NCBI GenBank assembly: GCA_946811695.1 | Contig: OX328126.1 | Span: 88,438,785 to 88,502,784, forward strand | Reading direction: 5' to 3' | Length of the DNA stretch: 64,000 bases | From: Gonocerus acuteangulatus | Lineage: Eukaryota > Arthropoda > Insecta > Hemiptera > Coreidae | Shown here: positions 32,079 through 43,989 of the stretch, in pieces | How the letters are laid out: every line of letters starts with the position of its first letter | Numbering within the stretch: position 1 is the first letter of the stretch | Program-made: the position numbers and the translations under genes | Notes under the pieces: generated by a model | The model's database searches: none | What the model was told of the DNA's origin: nothing | The model's input: the letters and a program-made list of their open reading frames with translations, nothing else

Positions 32079-32234
32079 TTTTTTTTTTTTTTTTTTTTTT
32101 ACGGCGTATCTACATCTAGGTCATTAGCGCCGACATCCAGGGTGTAGCGAGGAATTTTACCAGCGAGCCGTGGGATGATAAAATTCCTGCCGGAGGTTGG
32201 GAATCGAACCCACCATCTCCCGCTTATGAATCCA
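32076..32234 (-). mobile_element. SINE-2, 5'-truncated
   Basis: Poly-T, then ACGGCGTATCTACATC, body, and box B on the minus strand (GGTTCGATTCCC). It ends at CTTATGAATCCA against a fold-back element. Confidence 0.8.
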
Positions 32235-33066
32235 ATTCCTGGACATACCTTGGAACACCAGGTACTGCGCATAGGGAAAAGGTGCAAAACAATATTGCCC
32301 AAAAATAGTGTTTTATTCAGAAGCCAACTATTATTAATGAAAAACATTACAAATTAAGGCAATGTTAAAATTAATAATAAATGAGGCAGGTACTTTTAAG
32401 GGGATTAAAATGTAAATTTAAAAATAAAAACAAAGTACCTAGTTTTTATTTTTAATATTAAATGAAGTGCTTTATTCACGCTGCGAATTAAACAGCGTCT
32501 TCAATAAACATATTTGAAAATAATTGCAAAAGGGCAGACACTTTTGTGGGGTTTAATTATCAGGAAACATAAAAATAAATGTTGCCTATGATAGACTGCA
32601 ATACACTGCGCGTAACCGTAAGAGTGCATGAGACAACTGCGCAGTGTTGGTTGTTTTCTGTGCTCTCATTGGTTCTTGCTCACATGATCTTGTACAGCTG
32701 TTCCGGTTTAAATGGCAGCGCGAATAAAGCTCTCATTTAATATTAGAATAAAAACAATTAATTTTTTTTTATGTGTTATACCCCTTAAAAGTGTCTGCCG
32801 TATTTATTATTCATTGTAAAATTGTCTTAATTTTACATTAAAGATAGTTGGCTTCTGAATAAAACTCTATTAATGGGAAATATTGTTTTGTACCTTTCCC
32901 CTATGCGCAGTACCTGGTGTTCCAAGGTATGTCCAGGAAACACTTATATACCTTCTTATATATCCAAGATGTACATCATAGCAAAATTTCAAGATGCACA
33001 AAACACTTCATGAAAAGTGCGTTGCTGGCTCTCGGACTACAAGTTTACAATCTGTAAGGATGTGTC
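32235..33066. mobile_element. fold-back element FB-B, copy 1 (left end cut by SINE-2)
   Basis: GGACATACCTTGGAACACCA on the left mirrors TGGTGTTCCAAGGTATGTCC near 32935; the arms extend inward for about 300 bp. The right flank to 33066 matches the outer arm of the copy at 41707. No ORF. Confidence 0.75.
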
Positions 33067-33535
33067 TAATTATCAAGGTGTCATTAAAATTTTTCACACT
33101 TTCATATCTGCTCGGTTATCATAAAGTACTATCTTGTTTGATCAAAATCAAAGTCATTTTCTCCAATTTATGGATAGCAAATAAATGAATATTTTTCAAT
33201 TCGTTACATCATAAGTTTTATAAGGAATGTTAAAGTAACCAACCAAAAATTATTTCTTCGAAAACAATATGCTGTGTCCGACGTACGGAAACCCTCTTTT
33301 TTCACGGGCGATAGTCTGCAGGTGGAAATTTTTAATTTATAAAAAAAAAACTTTTTGAACGAAGAAGGTTAAATCCAGTAAAGTACGTAGGATTTTTAAG
33401 AAATGAATTTGAGAAAATGGAGAACAATTCTTTATTTTCTATTAAAAAATCCTTCGAAAATCGGTCATAAAATCGTAATAATTCAATGAATGGAAAAATG
33501 TCTACGTAGTTTACTAGCAAATATCATCAGGAATA

Positions 33536-33709
33536 GTGTGGTATAAATACTAATACAGAATTGTTGATCAAAGAATGAATAATAATATATTTTTCAGATA
33601 ACCATAATAAACACACTACATAATTACATAACATCTGTTAATTACAAAACACTTAATAATTACAAAACATATGTTAATGCCATATGATTTAATTAATATA
33701 CATGAGATG
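33536..33709 (-). repeat. 3' LTR of a second gypsy element
   Basis: Minus strand starts TGTAGCATCTCATG and ends ATACCACA (174 bp). It is preceded on the minus strand by the purine tract AGGAGGGGAAGAAGA, where a polypurine tract belongs. Confidence 0.65.
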
Positions 33710-33840
33710 CTACATCTTCTTCCCCTCCTGTTTCTAATCTTTTGGTTTTCGTTTTCTTCTCCCCCTTCTGGTTCTATACTGATATTCTTTTGTTTTTCAT
33801 TTGGAGCTGATCTGCGTGTTTTCTTCTCCCCCTCCTCTTT

Positions 33841-34236
33841 CTAAACTGATATTCTGTTTGTTTTAATTTTTAGCTGATCTGCATGTTTCCTCCGAACTTC
33901 GCCTCCTTCCATCTTAACAAGGAATGAGTATTCCCCATTCTTCTTCACTATACATCCAGCTACATATTGTTCTTTTCGAGGGTGCCAAACCCAGACAGAC
34001 TCCCCTTCTTCAAACGACCGTGGCCTAGCTTTCCTGTCATGCTGTACCTTCTGTACAACTAGGGAATCGTCCAATGTTCCTCTAACATCAGGTTTGATAA
34101 GGTCGAGTCGACTCCGCAACCGCCTACCCAACATGAGTTCAGCAGGTGCTCGCCCTGTAGTTCTTTGTGGTGTATTTCTATACGAGAAAAGGAAGTCTGC
34201 TAACCGGGTATTCAGATCTATTGTTGGTCTCTTGTT
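33841..34236 (-). pseudogene. gypsy integrase C-terminal fragment
   Basis: About 130 codons: DLNTRLADFLFSYRNTPQRT, GRAPAELMLGRRLRSRLDL, then VQHDRKARPRSFEEGESVWV and a GPY/F-like end (AGCIVKKNGEYSFLVKM). This is the end of a Ty3/gypsy pol, from another lineage than the 5.6-9.5 kb element. The upstream pol is absent; the junction at 34236 is sharp. It is followed by a purine-rich tract and an LTR. Confidence 0.85.
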
Positions 34237-34467
34237 GTCGTAATAATTCAATGAATGGAAAAATGTCTACGTACTTTACTTGCAAATATCATCAGGAATA
34301 GTTAAAATTGGAAGTTGATCGGGTGAAAATTGAAAGCGCTAGCGTATCGCAAGACTTGAAAACATAGTTTTGAGAACTCGACTTTAAAGTTTAATGTACC
34401 GAAAAGTTCATTTTTTCTTTCTATTTTTTTTTTTTTTTTTCATAATTTCTTGAAATAGAAAATTATT

Positions 34468-34775
34468 GGGGGCGAGGTTAGCACAGTGGTAGAGCACTGG
34501 ACTAGTAAGCTGGAGGACCTAAGTTCAAATTCCGAGCAAGCACTAAAGATTTTTTCTTCTAGTGTCTTCGTTCGTGGGTTGAATTCGGCCTCCCCTAGAC
34601 CAACCCAGCCTTTAATTAATTTAATAATGGGTGCTAATGACTCTAGCAGTCGAAGCAGCCAAGGGGAAAATCAGGGGGCCGGAGCATAGTACTGACCACA
34701 CCACCTCCCTAGTGTGCCGTATGGTCATGAATCAGATGCCTCTATAGTATCTCCCCCTCAGGAGAGACCCTTTTT
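34468..34775 (+). mobile_element. SINE-1 copy
   Basis: GGGCGAGGTTAGCACAGTGG with TAGAGC (box A) and GTTCAAATTCC (box B), then the SINE-1 body to TATAGTATCTCCCCCTCAGG. This is the best head of the family in the window; it is not inside a TA array. Confidence 0.85.
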
Positions 34776-34808
34776 CTTTTTTTTTGTAATAAAGATGAAA
34801 AAAACTGG

Positions 34809-34951
34809 TTTTAGCGCGGTTACTCCCTATCTCCATAGTGAGAACCCGCTTATGAGGTTGACCTCATGACGAAATCCGGAAGTGCCGACTAGAAACTTTC
34901 ACGTTTCAGGCCCTATAGATCACGAAAATATAGGTAGCCCAAATTTGTATC

Positions 34952-35000
<49 letters not shown>

Positions 35001-36245
35001 TTATATATATGCTTGTCTGTTCGCGCTCTAGCAAGCTCAAAAATGGTCCGATTTTAACGAAATTTGGCATAAAACCTGTCGTCTAATTTGAAAGGTCAAG
35101 TTCGTTAACCAACAGAATCCGCCCACTAGAAGATAGTGTTTGGGGCGAAATTCGCACAAAAAAAATTTTAACGTTTACGTTTTTGAGTTTATATGCTTGC
35201 AGGTACTTGTTTTATAGGTTTCTTAATAACATAAGAAAACGAATGAAACCATTTATAAGACGATATCTGTAACCGTTTCTGAGAAAAGTGGAATCAATGT
35301 TTTTGTAAGTCATTATATTTTTGTGAGTACTTAGAATCGCGGGATTCAATTGAAATATTTTCTACAACTTGGAAATTAATCCCAACTAAGATGTTTAAAT
35401 TTTGGTTATATTTGGAGTTAAGGAAGTATGCAGAACAAAATTGTATTAATAGACATGAAAAGTTTTCGGATATTCATACTTTTTTTCGTAAATATCTCGA
35501 TAACGATTGGGAAATCGTGCTAAGTGGAAGGTGACCATTCGAATGCTTACTAAATTCTCCACAAAAAAGGTTCTGAAGCAATATTCGATGGGGCAACGTC
35601 AATCAGAGATATAAGGGCTTAAAACGTAAAAAAAATGTTTGTTTTGTTGTTTTGAAAGGGTTTTTCTCTTTGTTTATCTCACTTTTTAATTGTTTTTTCT
35701 TGTTTTAAATTGCATCTATCAGTAAAATTAGAATAGTAGTAAAATAAGCTAAGAAACGGTGTGAGGTGTTGGTAATAATAAGTTTGGAGTGGCTGTGGTA
35801 ATCAAGATGGCAGTGGCTAATCATGATGACGTATTTTGTTTTGAATTCTGCTGTCTATATAACCTTCCGCATAGCCTCCAACTGAAGTTATCGTTATTTC
35901 TTATTTTATAGAAAGATTTAACCCACGAAAGAATGGAATTTTATTCGCCATGAAGCACATATTTACAGTTGCTTATAACAGTAAGAAGAATTTGCTAGTT
36001 AAACAAGGAACTTAAAATGACAACGAATTTTTGGTTGTTTAGAATAGAGCCTTCTCAGCAGCAGTCAAAGAGTAAGTACGTTTTCAGTACATAATTGTAT
36101 TGACTTATAAAGATTAAGAATTATCTGCTTCTGTGTAAGATGGCTACTGTCAGTTTCCAGTGATTTGTGATGCTAATCTATTCCATTTCTTCGAGATATA
36201 CGTAACCGCGCTAAGATGATGCAGTTCCTGCGAGTCGAAATTTTT
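34809..36245 (+). mobile_element. HINE-1 full-length copy
   Basis: Starts TTTTAGCGCGGTTACTCCC, TA core about 34948-34996, ends AACCGCGCTAAGATGATG, GCAGTTCCTGC hairpin, GTCGAAATTTTT. The same order of internal blocks as at 16704 and 48826. Confidence 0.7.
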
Positions 36246-36364
36246 ATATTTAAATGTATAGGGACTTCAGTAGAAAAATGGAATTTTTGGCACATTTAAA
36301 ATCTGTCTGTAAATTCTTTATGTCATAAGTTGTACCTATATATGATATTAAATTTTCGTACTAG

Positions 36365-36545
36365 GTGGAAGGTCAAAAAATAAAAACTTCACCATACAGT
36401 TTCACCAACTTTATTTACGTCCCTACAAGTTTCACGCCTTTTTCGTGCCTCTTCAGGGGAAAAAGTTACAAATATAAAACATACAGCCTCAAACTGAGGA
36501 GGATAACCTTCCACCAGTACGGCCACGTCTAGACTTAAATTATCT
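36365..36545 (-). repeat. Penelope-type terminal fragment
   Basis: CTACAAGTTTCACGCCTTT...CTCTTCAGGGG and CAAACTGAGGAGGATAACC match the arms at 12685 and 13190. A hammerhead-like fold lies at 36420-36460. Confidence 0.5.
36420..36460 (-). ncRNA. decayed hammerhead-like motif
   Basis: Minus strand TCCC, CTGAAGA, G, weak stem II (CACG/CGTG), GAAA, CTTGTA, GGGA. Stem I pairs; stem II is damaged. Confidence 0.3.
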
Positions 36546-36818
36546 TCCAAAAAAGAATGTTTTAATTCTTCGAAAATAAAATGGCGAAACTGTCTGCAGG
36601 CATCAATTTTTTATCTATAACAAAAGACTAAAATTATTTTGAAAGTAGGAAATTAAATCTAGTAAAGTACGTTGTATTTTTAAGAAATATTAACTTTTTT
36701 CGAGTTAGTAACATATTGACTCGTGTTGTTAGAACGTATACATTGGAATAACTAAATCACACCTTCCTTCTAATTTTTTTTTTTTTTCCCCCTAGAAAAA
36801 TGTACCTAATTTTTTATG

Positions 36819-37383
<565 letters not shown>

Positions 37384-37633
37384 TTTTATTTATTTATTCA
37401 GACGTCAAAACGAGGCGATATGCTCTTTAAGTCAACGTGCGAACAAAGCTAACAATTATACAGCATCATATGACATGACTTACAAATATAAACAAAAAAA
37501 AAAATGAATAATTGGGAAGATAATTTATAACATACTAAAGTTTAGCATAAAAATTAATAGAATGAACAAAAAAATAAAAATAAAATAAATAAATGTTTAA
37601 ATTAAAACATTAAAAATTAAAATAAACACATAA

Positions 37634-37635
<2 letters not shown>

Positions 37636-37704
<69 letters not shown>
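37636..37704. repeat. (TA)n microsatellite
   Basis: TA array in the LINE 3' UTR region. Confidence 0.95.
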
Positions 37705-37708
<4 letters not shown>

Positions 37709-38087
37709 AATTCTAACTATAAATGAATTATAATGTTTTAATAAATTTTATTGCTTAATAAATAACAGTGTAACATTAAAAAAGTTGAAATTTCTGATAA
37801 GTTGATCTGAAAGTTTGTGATATTTTAGTATATTGTGAATGTGTGTACTATCCTGTATGATCAATTCGTGTAAATCACCTGGTAAGTCAATGTTTTCTCT
37901 TTCTCTGCAGTCTGTAAGTATGTGCTTAATAGTTAGTGGAACTTTGCACAGTCTACAGTTGCACTGTTTTGTCAACAATTTGAATGTGTTAAGTGTGAAT
38001 GTTCAATTCGTAGTCTAGTAAGCACGACTTCTTCTCCCCTAGAGTTCCGAATACTGCAACTCCAGGCTCCTATTGTCGGCTTAATCA

Positions 38088-38311
38088 ATGGGCGTATATA
38101 AGGGGGGGGGCTGAGGGGGCTGCGGCCCCTTAAATAAGATCATTTAGTTCATAAAACATATTCTATTTTGGGTGTAATAGCGTTTAAGTTGGCTAAAACT
38201 CTTCCAAGATCTAAATTGTTAGTATTCCATACACCGGAAATGGTCTCAGCCCCCCCGAAATTTTCCCAGCCCCCTCCGAAATTATTTTCTATATACTCTA
38301 TATACGCCCAT
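38088..38311 (-). mobile_element. hAT-like MITE, CATGGGCG family, inside a LINE
   Basis: ATGGGCGTATATAAGG to CTATATACGCCCAT, with GGCTTAATC at 38078-38086 and again at 38312-38320. Removing the MITE and one repeat restores the neighbouring LINE reading. Confidence 0.85.
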
Positions 38312-38413
38312 GGCTTAATCTCCCATAACTTGTTTTATTGTGTGTATGTACTGTCAGTATACTAAACTTTTATAAAGAATAATCATAATAAGAGAGTGTA
38401 TATATAAATAAAG

Positions 38414-38414
<1 letters not shown>

Positions 38415-38477
<63 letters not shown>
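38415..38477. repeat. (TA)n microsatellite
   Basis: TA array before a degenerate tandem repeat. Confidence 0.95.
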
Positions 38478-38479
<2 letters not shown>

Positions 38480-38485
38480 CGCTTC

Positions 38486-38698
38486 TTCTCCACGATCTTC
38501 TAAATTAGTTTACGCTGCTTGTTAACAAACTTTTGAAGTTGTTTACGTCACTTCTATACGACCTTTACATTATAAAGGACTATCGAGAAGAAGCGTAAAC
38601 AACTTGTAAAGTTTACAAGTTGTTTACGCTTCTTCTCTACAGACTTTTAAAGTATTTTACGCTGCGTCTAAACGAACTTTTAGAGTTGTTAACGATTC
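38486..38698. repeat. degenerate ~40-bp tandem repeat (left part)
   Basis: Repeated AACTTTTGAAGTTGTTTACG and CTTCTTCTCTACGA motifs, partly inverted. The array continues after the fold-back element at 39507-39625. Confidence 0.7.
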
Positions 38699-38783
38699 GG
38701 TAAAAATGAATTTTCACGCGCCCAAAACCGATTTCTTTCAAATTTTGTCCAATAACGTATTTTGATGCACTAAACACGAATAC

Positions 38784-38835
<52 letters not shown>

Positions 38836-39506
38836 TCGCATTTAACTAGGAAAGAAGTTATTAAGCACTAAAGAATAATTAATAGAATTCTATTAATATA
38901 GAATAATTAATAGAATTCTATTAATTTTAGCGAGTTGGATTGACTGGGGTTTTGTCTTCTTCTTGAGCGAGCGTAGCGAGCGGAAACACATAGCACGCAT
39001 GCCCTTAAGCGACAGGTGACGACGGGTAAGGATGCCCTTGAAATTAACAATATTTTTGAATAAATGGTTTCTGAACATTTCAAATGAGAGTTCTCTGTTT
39101 CCCAATGTTAGATATCTGCGCATTCGCGTGTTTACAAATACGCTGTTGACGCCTAGTATTATAACCTTCCTAACAGTGAACTTTAGTGCTTAATATTATA
39201 TTCTATTAGAATTCTATTAATTTTAGCGAGTTGCATTGTCTGTGGCTTTGATACCTTCTTGAGCGAGCGTAAACGCATAGCATTTATGCCTTAAAGTCGT
39301 AATTTATGCCTTAAAGTCGTCACAAATTTAGTTGTTTACATTAGGTCTCATAACCCGCATAACAGTGAACTTTAGTGCTTAATAACTTCTTCCCTAGTTA
39401 AATGCGAAGGTTTTTTTTAAGGTATTTGTGTTTAGTGCATCAAAATACGTTATTTTACAAAATTTGAAAGAAATCGGTTTTGAGGCCGTGAAACTTCATT
39501 TTTACC
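38699..39506. mobile_element. fold-back element FB-A copy 2, 8-bp target duplication
   Basis: Ends GGTAAAAATGAA / TTCATTTTTACC, the same arms as at 31087, flanked by AACGATTC at 38691-38698 and 39507-39514 (exact). Contains a 47-base A run. Confidence 0.85.
38787..38833. repeat. 47-base poly-A run inside FB-A
   Basis: The sister copy has only 8 A at the same site, so this is a local expansion. Confidence 0.95.
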
Positions 39507-39625
39507 AACGATTCTTCTCTACGAACTTTTGAAGTTCTTAACGTCACTTCAATAGGACCTTCTATACAAACTTTTGATGTTGTTTTGACCAATTCTGTTC
39601 GAACGTTTGAAGTTGTTTGCAGACT
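39507..39625. repeat. degenerate ~40-bp tandem repeat (right part)
   Basis: CTTCTCTACGAACTTTTGAA and GAACGTTTGAAGTTGTTT units, continuing the array at 38486. Confidence 0.65.
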
Positions 39626-40088
39626 GTAGCAGGAGACTGCCTATCGTCCTTACATAATCCCCAAGGTCACCGGGAGAAGTCTCTACATTACTCAACACCG
39701 CGTCGGCAGGATGTTTTCTATAATCCGTTCATTTACTGATTAGAACATTATCATTTCGATGAAGTTTTCGGGTCAGTTATTTTCTGAGGACTCCTGATTA
39801 GATATTTATTTACTGCAAGGATTGTTGTTTACGTCGTTATTTTTTATTGCAGAAAATGTCACATTCCGTAATAGCGGGAAAACATGATTGTCTTCTATAG
39901 GTAACCTACACACAAACATTTGATTCAAGGAAAAAAATTAGTCAGAAACCTTTAGCAATATTATGTCTACGGTATAATAATAATAACAACCTGTTTTCAT
40001 TTAATGACCTTTTTTTTACGTAAAACCAATTATGTAATTATAATTCAATTTTTCTTGGTCACTAATGGAAAACAACAAAATGTAGCGT
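39626..40088. other. intergenic, no recognised gene
   Basis: Nothing recognised. Confidence 0.4.
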
Positions 40089-40096
40089 CCTCCATG

Positions 40097-40547
40097 CAAG
40101 GCCGCCACATCTCAGAGCCGAGCCCAGGACCAGATCACGGGGCCCCCACTTCTCAGAGCCAGACTGAAAATTCTAGTACTTTGCTATAGGACTTTGGACA
40201 TTTTAAAATTATTTTCTTTTTAAGTTTTGAGCGAAATGAGAATAAAAGCCGACATCGGCGAAGCAAAGGTTACTTTCGGTACTTGTAGTTTTATTACGAC
40301 TCCTAATGAAATATACTATTCTGGGACTACACTTGTTTTGTCGTTTATGTACATTAAAAAAAATATAGATCCCATTCCAATAAATATAGGCTACGCCCGT
40401 CTATATTTCTAAACCCCATTCTTTTTACAAGATCATAACATATACATTTGTTTCCAATTAGCGAGGCCCGGCCCGGGCCCCTACGGCGCGCCGGGCGGCC
40501 GGGCCAGGGAAAACTGTACCCGGCAGTCCCCCCATGTGGCGGCCCTG
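40097..40547. mobile_element. hAT MITE, 451 bp, perfect 8-bp target duplication
   Basis: Ends CAAGGCCGCCACAT and, inverted, CAGGGCCGCCACAT, typical hAT termini. CCTCCATG flanks both sides (40089-40096, 40548-40555). A GC-rich block at about 40465-40510 stands out. No ORF of value. Relative at 19375. Confidence 0.88.
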
Positions 40548-40555
40548 CCTCCATG

Positions 40556-41703
40556 ACTTAATAAATAATTAAGCAATGTTAGTAGCTTTACTACTAGTAA
40601 TATGTTATGTAAATATATTATTTAAATTTTAACGTCCATTATTATTAACTACGAATTTTGGGACTGGTTATCTACAGGTTACCACCCTTTTCTAGCCAGG
40701 ATAGGGCTGATGCCTTTTCTTTGTAAATATATTAACTATAGTGTAAATAACAATGCAGTAAATAATTCTTAACACAAATCTACTAACTTTTGCGGTATGC
40801 TCTTCTCAAACTTTTGTTGTATTTAGTTCTATAATTTACTGATTATTGTGAACATATAAATTTGTATTTTGTTTTCTGTATTTTAAAAAGACCAAGTCGC
40901 CGTCGTTGCAAAGCTCGTAAAATAAATAAATAAATTTTAAAGGTTAGGCCTTGAAGGAGATACACCTGAATCACTGGATTATTGAAGGGATGTAGAGATA
41001 TTAATCGTGAAAGTTTGTAGAAAAACAGGCGTTGACTTTTCTTTTCAAAATCTCCCCGATGTAACTTCAATTCGAGAAGAGTAAACATTAACATAAACCA
41101 GGAATTTGCTCCTAGTTTCTATCAATGCGATGGGATGAACTCATTAAAACGACTAATCCCATACAAGAGGGCGGTGTAGGTTTACTTTTTGAGTCAATAA
41201 GAGTTTGGAAGATTTTTTTTTTTTTTTTTTTTTTTTTACGAGTAAGAAGAACATGTTAAAATAATTCATAAAAATGTTAGAACGTGTCAACTGAGAAATG
41301 CTATATTTCTCTGAGTTTTTAATTTCTAAAACTTCCCTAACACTCTAACTGAATGTAAGAAAATAGGTAGAGATTGCTGATAAAATTTAAAAAAAATATT
41401 TCTATATGTGATCTATCTACAATTTTTACATGGATACGTCGTAGCTATGGCCTAGTGTGATGCTAAGAGTGTAAAACTTCGGTTACGTCCGTGCGATGGT
41501 ACACGAGAGTTCTGTTGCCGTAACCCACGTGGTTACCGTACTATCGAAACCGTCAAATTTTCATAGGTTATGACATAAAATCCAAGGATATTAAATCAAT
41601 GGAGTTAATTACAGAATAATATTAAGCATTATTAAAAGGCAATAAATAATGGGCCCTCGTCCAGATGAATAAGAAATTTTGTGGATAACCCATTATGCCC
41701 CCC
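40556..41703. other. intergenic; one SINE body fragment
   Basis: 40670-40720 matches, on the minus strand, the body of the SINE at 47908 (CAGCCCTATCCTGGCTAGAA, GTGGTAACCTGTAGATAA). Otherwise unassigned. Confidence 0.5.
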
Positions 41704-41706
41704 TTA

Positions 41707-42738
41707 GGGTGCGTTTACATCTGACACTTCTCGCAGGAAATATATCTCAGATGTTGGATAGATAATTATCATAATAGTCCGAGAGCTGGCAACGCACTTT
41801 TCATGAAGTGTTTTATGCACCATGAAATTTTGCTATAATGTACCTCTTGGGTAGATAAGAAGGTAAATATGTGTTTCCTGGACATACCTTGGAACACCAG
41901 GTACTGTGCATAGGGGAAAGGTGCAAAACAATATTTGCGAAAAATAGAGTTTTAATCAGAAGCCAACTATCTTTAATGTAAAATTAAGACAATTTTACAA
42001 TGATTAATAAATATGGCAGGCACTTTTAAGGGGCATAACACGTAAAAAAAAAAAAAAAAAAAATTGTTTTTATTCTCATATTAAATGAGAGTTTTATTCG
42101 CGCTGCCATTTAAACCGGAACAGCTGTACAAGATCATATGAGCAAGAACCAATGAGAGCGCAGAGAATAACCACAACTGCGCGGTGCTGTCATTCACTCT
42201 TACGGTTACGCGCAGTGTTGCAGTCTATCATATTCAACATTTATTTTTATGTTTCCTGATAATTATACCCCACAAAAGTGTCTGCCCTTTTGTAATTATT
42301 TTCAAATATGTTTACTGAAGACGCTGTTTAAATCGCAGCGTGAATAAAGCACTTCATTTAATATTAAAAATAAAAACTAGGTACTTAGTTTTTTTTTTAT
42401 TATTATCATTCTAACCCCCTTAAAAGTGCCTGCCTTATTTATTATTAATTTGAAAATTGCCTTAATTTGCCATTTTTTTCATTAATAATAGTTGGCTTCT
42501 GAATAAAACTCTACTTTTGGGCAATATTGTTTTGCACCTTTCCCCTATGCGCAGGTTCCAAGGTATGTCCAGGAAACACATATTATCCTTCTTATCTACC
42601 TAAGAGGTACATTATAGGAAAATTTCAAGGTGCGTAAAACACTTTATGAAAAGTGCGTTGCCAGCTCTCGGTCTATAATTATTATATCCGACACCTGAGA
42701 TATATTTCCTGTAAGAAGTATCAGATGTAAACGCACCC
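41707..42738. mobile_element. fold-back element FB-B copy 2 with TTA duplication
   Basis: GGGTGCGTTTACATCTGA at the left mirrors TCAGATGTAAACGCACCC at the right, and the ~1-kb element is almost wholly two ~500-bp inverted arms. TTA flanks both sides (41704-41706, 42739-42741). GGG ends and TTA duplication suit PIF/Harbinger MITEs. A second matching end lies at 42840-42857, also followed by TTA. Confidence 0.8.
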
Positions 42739-42860
42739 TTATTGCTCGCCATAGAAATATATATATCTATCAGACATAAATTGTTAGCAGTTTACATGAT
42801 TTACAATTTCTGTCTGACACAAATATTCTGCAATAACTATCAGGTGTAAACGCACCCTTA
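42739..42860. repeat. extra terminal segment next to FB-B
   Basis: Ends TCAGGTGTAAACGCACCC followed by TTA, another copy of the FB-B end; may mark a longer form of the element or a nested one. Confidence 0.5.
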
Positions 42861-43034
42861 GACATATCCATGATATTTCCCACAGGGAAATTGACCTAGC
42901 CTATAACACTCCCCGTATCTTATGAATGACCTTATCTTTCGAAGTTTTGTATGGTGTAGTTTCGATCAGTGATGGCTTAACGACTGCACATCTTTATAGC
43001 TGGTAAACTTAAAACTGACAATATTTACCTTAAA

Positions 43035-43481
43035 CTAGCTGTTACCCGGTGTGCCATGCTACAACTACTTTCTGCATCTAGAAAAGCCCAAATAAATTAG
43101 AAACGAAATAAGTAATATTAAAATCTAATAACACAACTCAGCAACTGATCGGATTCACAGTTTCGAACCCGTGACCTTGGAACTGTTAGTCCTAGACGAT
43201 TTCAACCTAGCCTACGACACTCCCCGGATCAAGACCTACATGTGTGCCAAGTTTGGTCAAATACCACAGTATTTGACCAAACGGTGTGGATTTATATATG
43301 GAACAAACAGACAGACAGGTGGTAGACGTTCTTGACTTAGCCTACGACACTCCCCGGATCAACATCTACCTCTGTGCCAAGATTGATCAAAATGGGCCAA
43401 TCCGTGTGGATTTGTATAAGGAACAAACAGACAGACAAACGGACAAACAGACAGACACGTGATTTTTATATACTATACAGA
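43035..43481 (-). mobile_element. complete short non-autonomous Helitron, 447 bp
   Basis: On the minus strand starts TCTGTATAGTATATAAAAATCACG-like sequence and ends GCACACCGGGTAACAGCTAG, with A before and T after. Two internal units with TTGACCAAACGGTGTGG-like sequence relate it to the Helitron at 29434. Confidence 0.78.
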
Positions 43482-43989
43482 TTATAGCTTTCATAGGGGG
43501 TAAGTGCCAAACTCAAGGAACATATTTGAGTTTAATGGGTTAGTAAAATTGTGAAATGACCTCAAAGGTTGACTCGCCTTAAAGCTAAATCAGACTAAAA
43601 AAACATTGAAATTGAGAAATAATGAGCAGCTGATAAAATTATAATAATTATTATGAATTGTAATTCAACGTTCTAAGATTCCTTAAATCTGCCTTAAGCT
43701 ACGAAGGAATTCAGTATTAAATAATAGAAAGTGGGCAAGAAGAAATGCTTCCCTTAAACTTCAGTGCAAAGAGGAAAAGATGGAGAAAAATATTAATCTG
43801 TTGCACAGAAAAACCTCCAAAATCCTAACTTGTATTATTTAATATCTTTATGACGAAGGTGATTACAGATAATATCTAAAAACATTTTCAAGGAGTTTGT
43901 AGCTTTATTGTAATGCATTTCAGTTTATTACTTCCTTAAAAAAATATATCTTTCTACATAGCATTCGATTATACTTAATTATATTATTT
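43482..43989. other. intergenic, no recognised gene
   Basis: No supported feature. Confidence 0.4.

Larger units (their letters stand above)
33474..34301. repeat. 62-bp flanking duplication around the gypsy fragment
   Basis: 33474-33535 (GTAATAATTCAATGAATGG to CATCAGGAATAG) recurs at 34240-34301 with two differences. It is far longer than an LTR target duplication (4-6 bp). Confidence 0.85.
33144..34460. repeat. interspersed repeat shared with 61940-62520, interrupted by a gypsy fragment
   Basis: Blocks CAAAGTCATTTTCTCCAATT, GGTTAAATCTAGTAAAGTAC and ATTCAATGAATGGAAAAATG recur, in the same order and strand, at 61940-62520 and partly at 36560-36720. A gypsy piece occupies 33536-34236. Class unknown. 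Confidence 0.65.
37384..38345 (-). pseudogene. LINE ORF2 C-terminus and 3' UTR, interrupted by a MITE
   Basis: Minus strand, across the MITE at 38088-38311, reads LWEIKPTIGAWSCS, RGEEVVLTRLRIEHSHLTHS, then after a frameshift LLTKQCNCRLCKVPLTIKH with ILTDC. This is the C-terminal region of I/Jockey/R1-type LINE proteins (RLRIGHT-like motif, then the CxxC...H...C knuckle). The natural C-terminus is near 37748. The 3' side ends in an AATA-like tail near 37384. Frameshift and truncation make it a pseudogene. Confidence 0.8.

Noticed and set aside
33841..34251. A domesticated integrase-like host gene
   Set aside because: It is followed by a purine tract and LTR and starts abruptly at a duplication boundary; it is a retrotransposon fragment.
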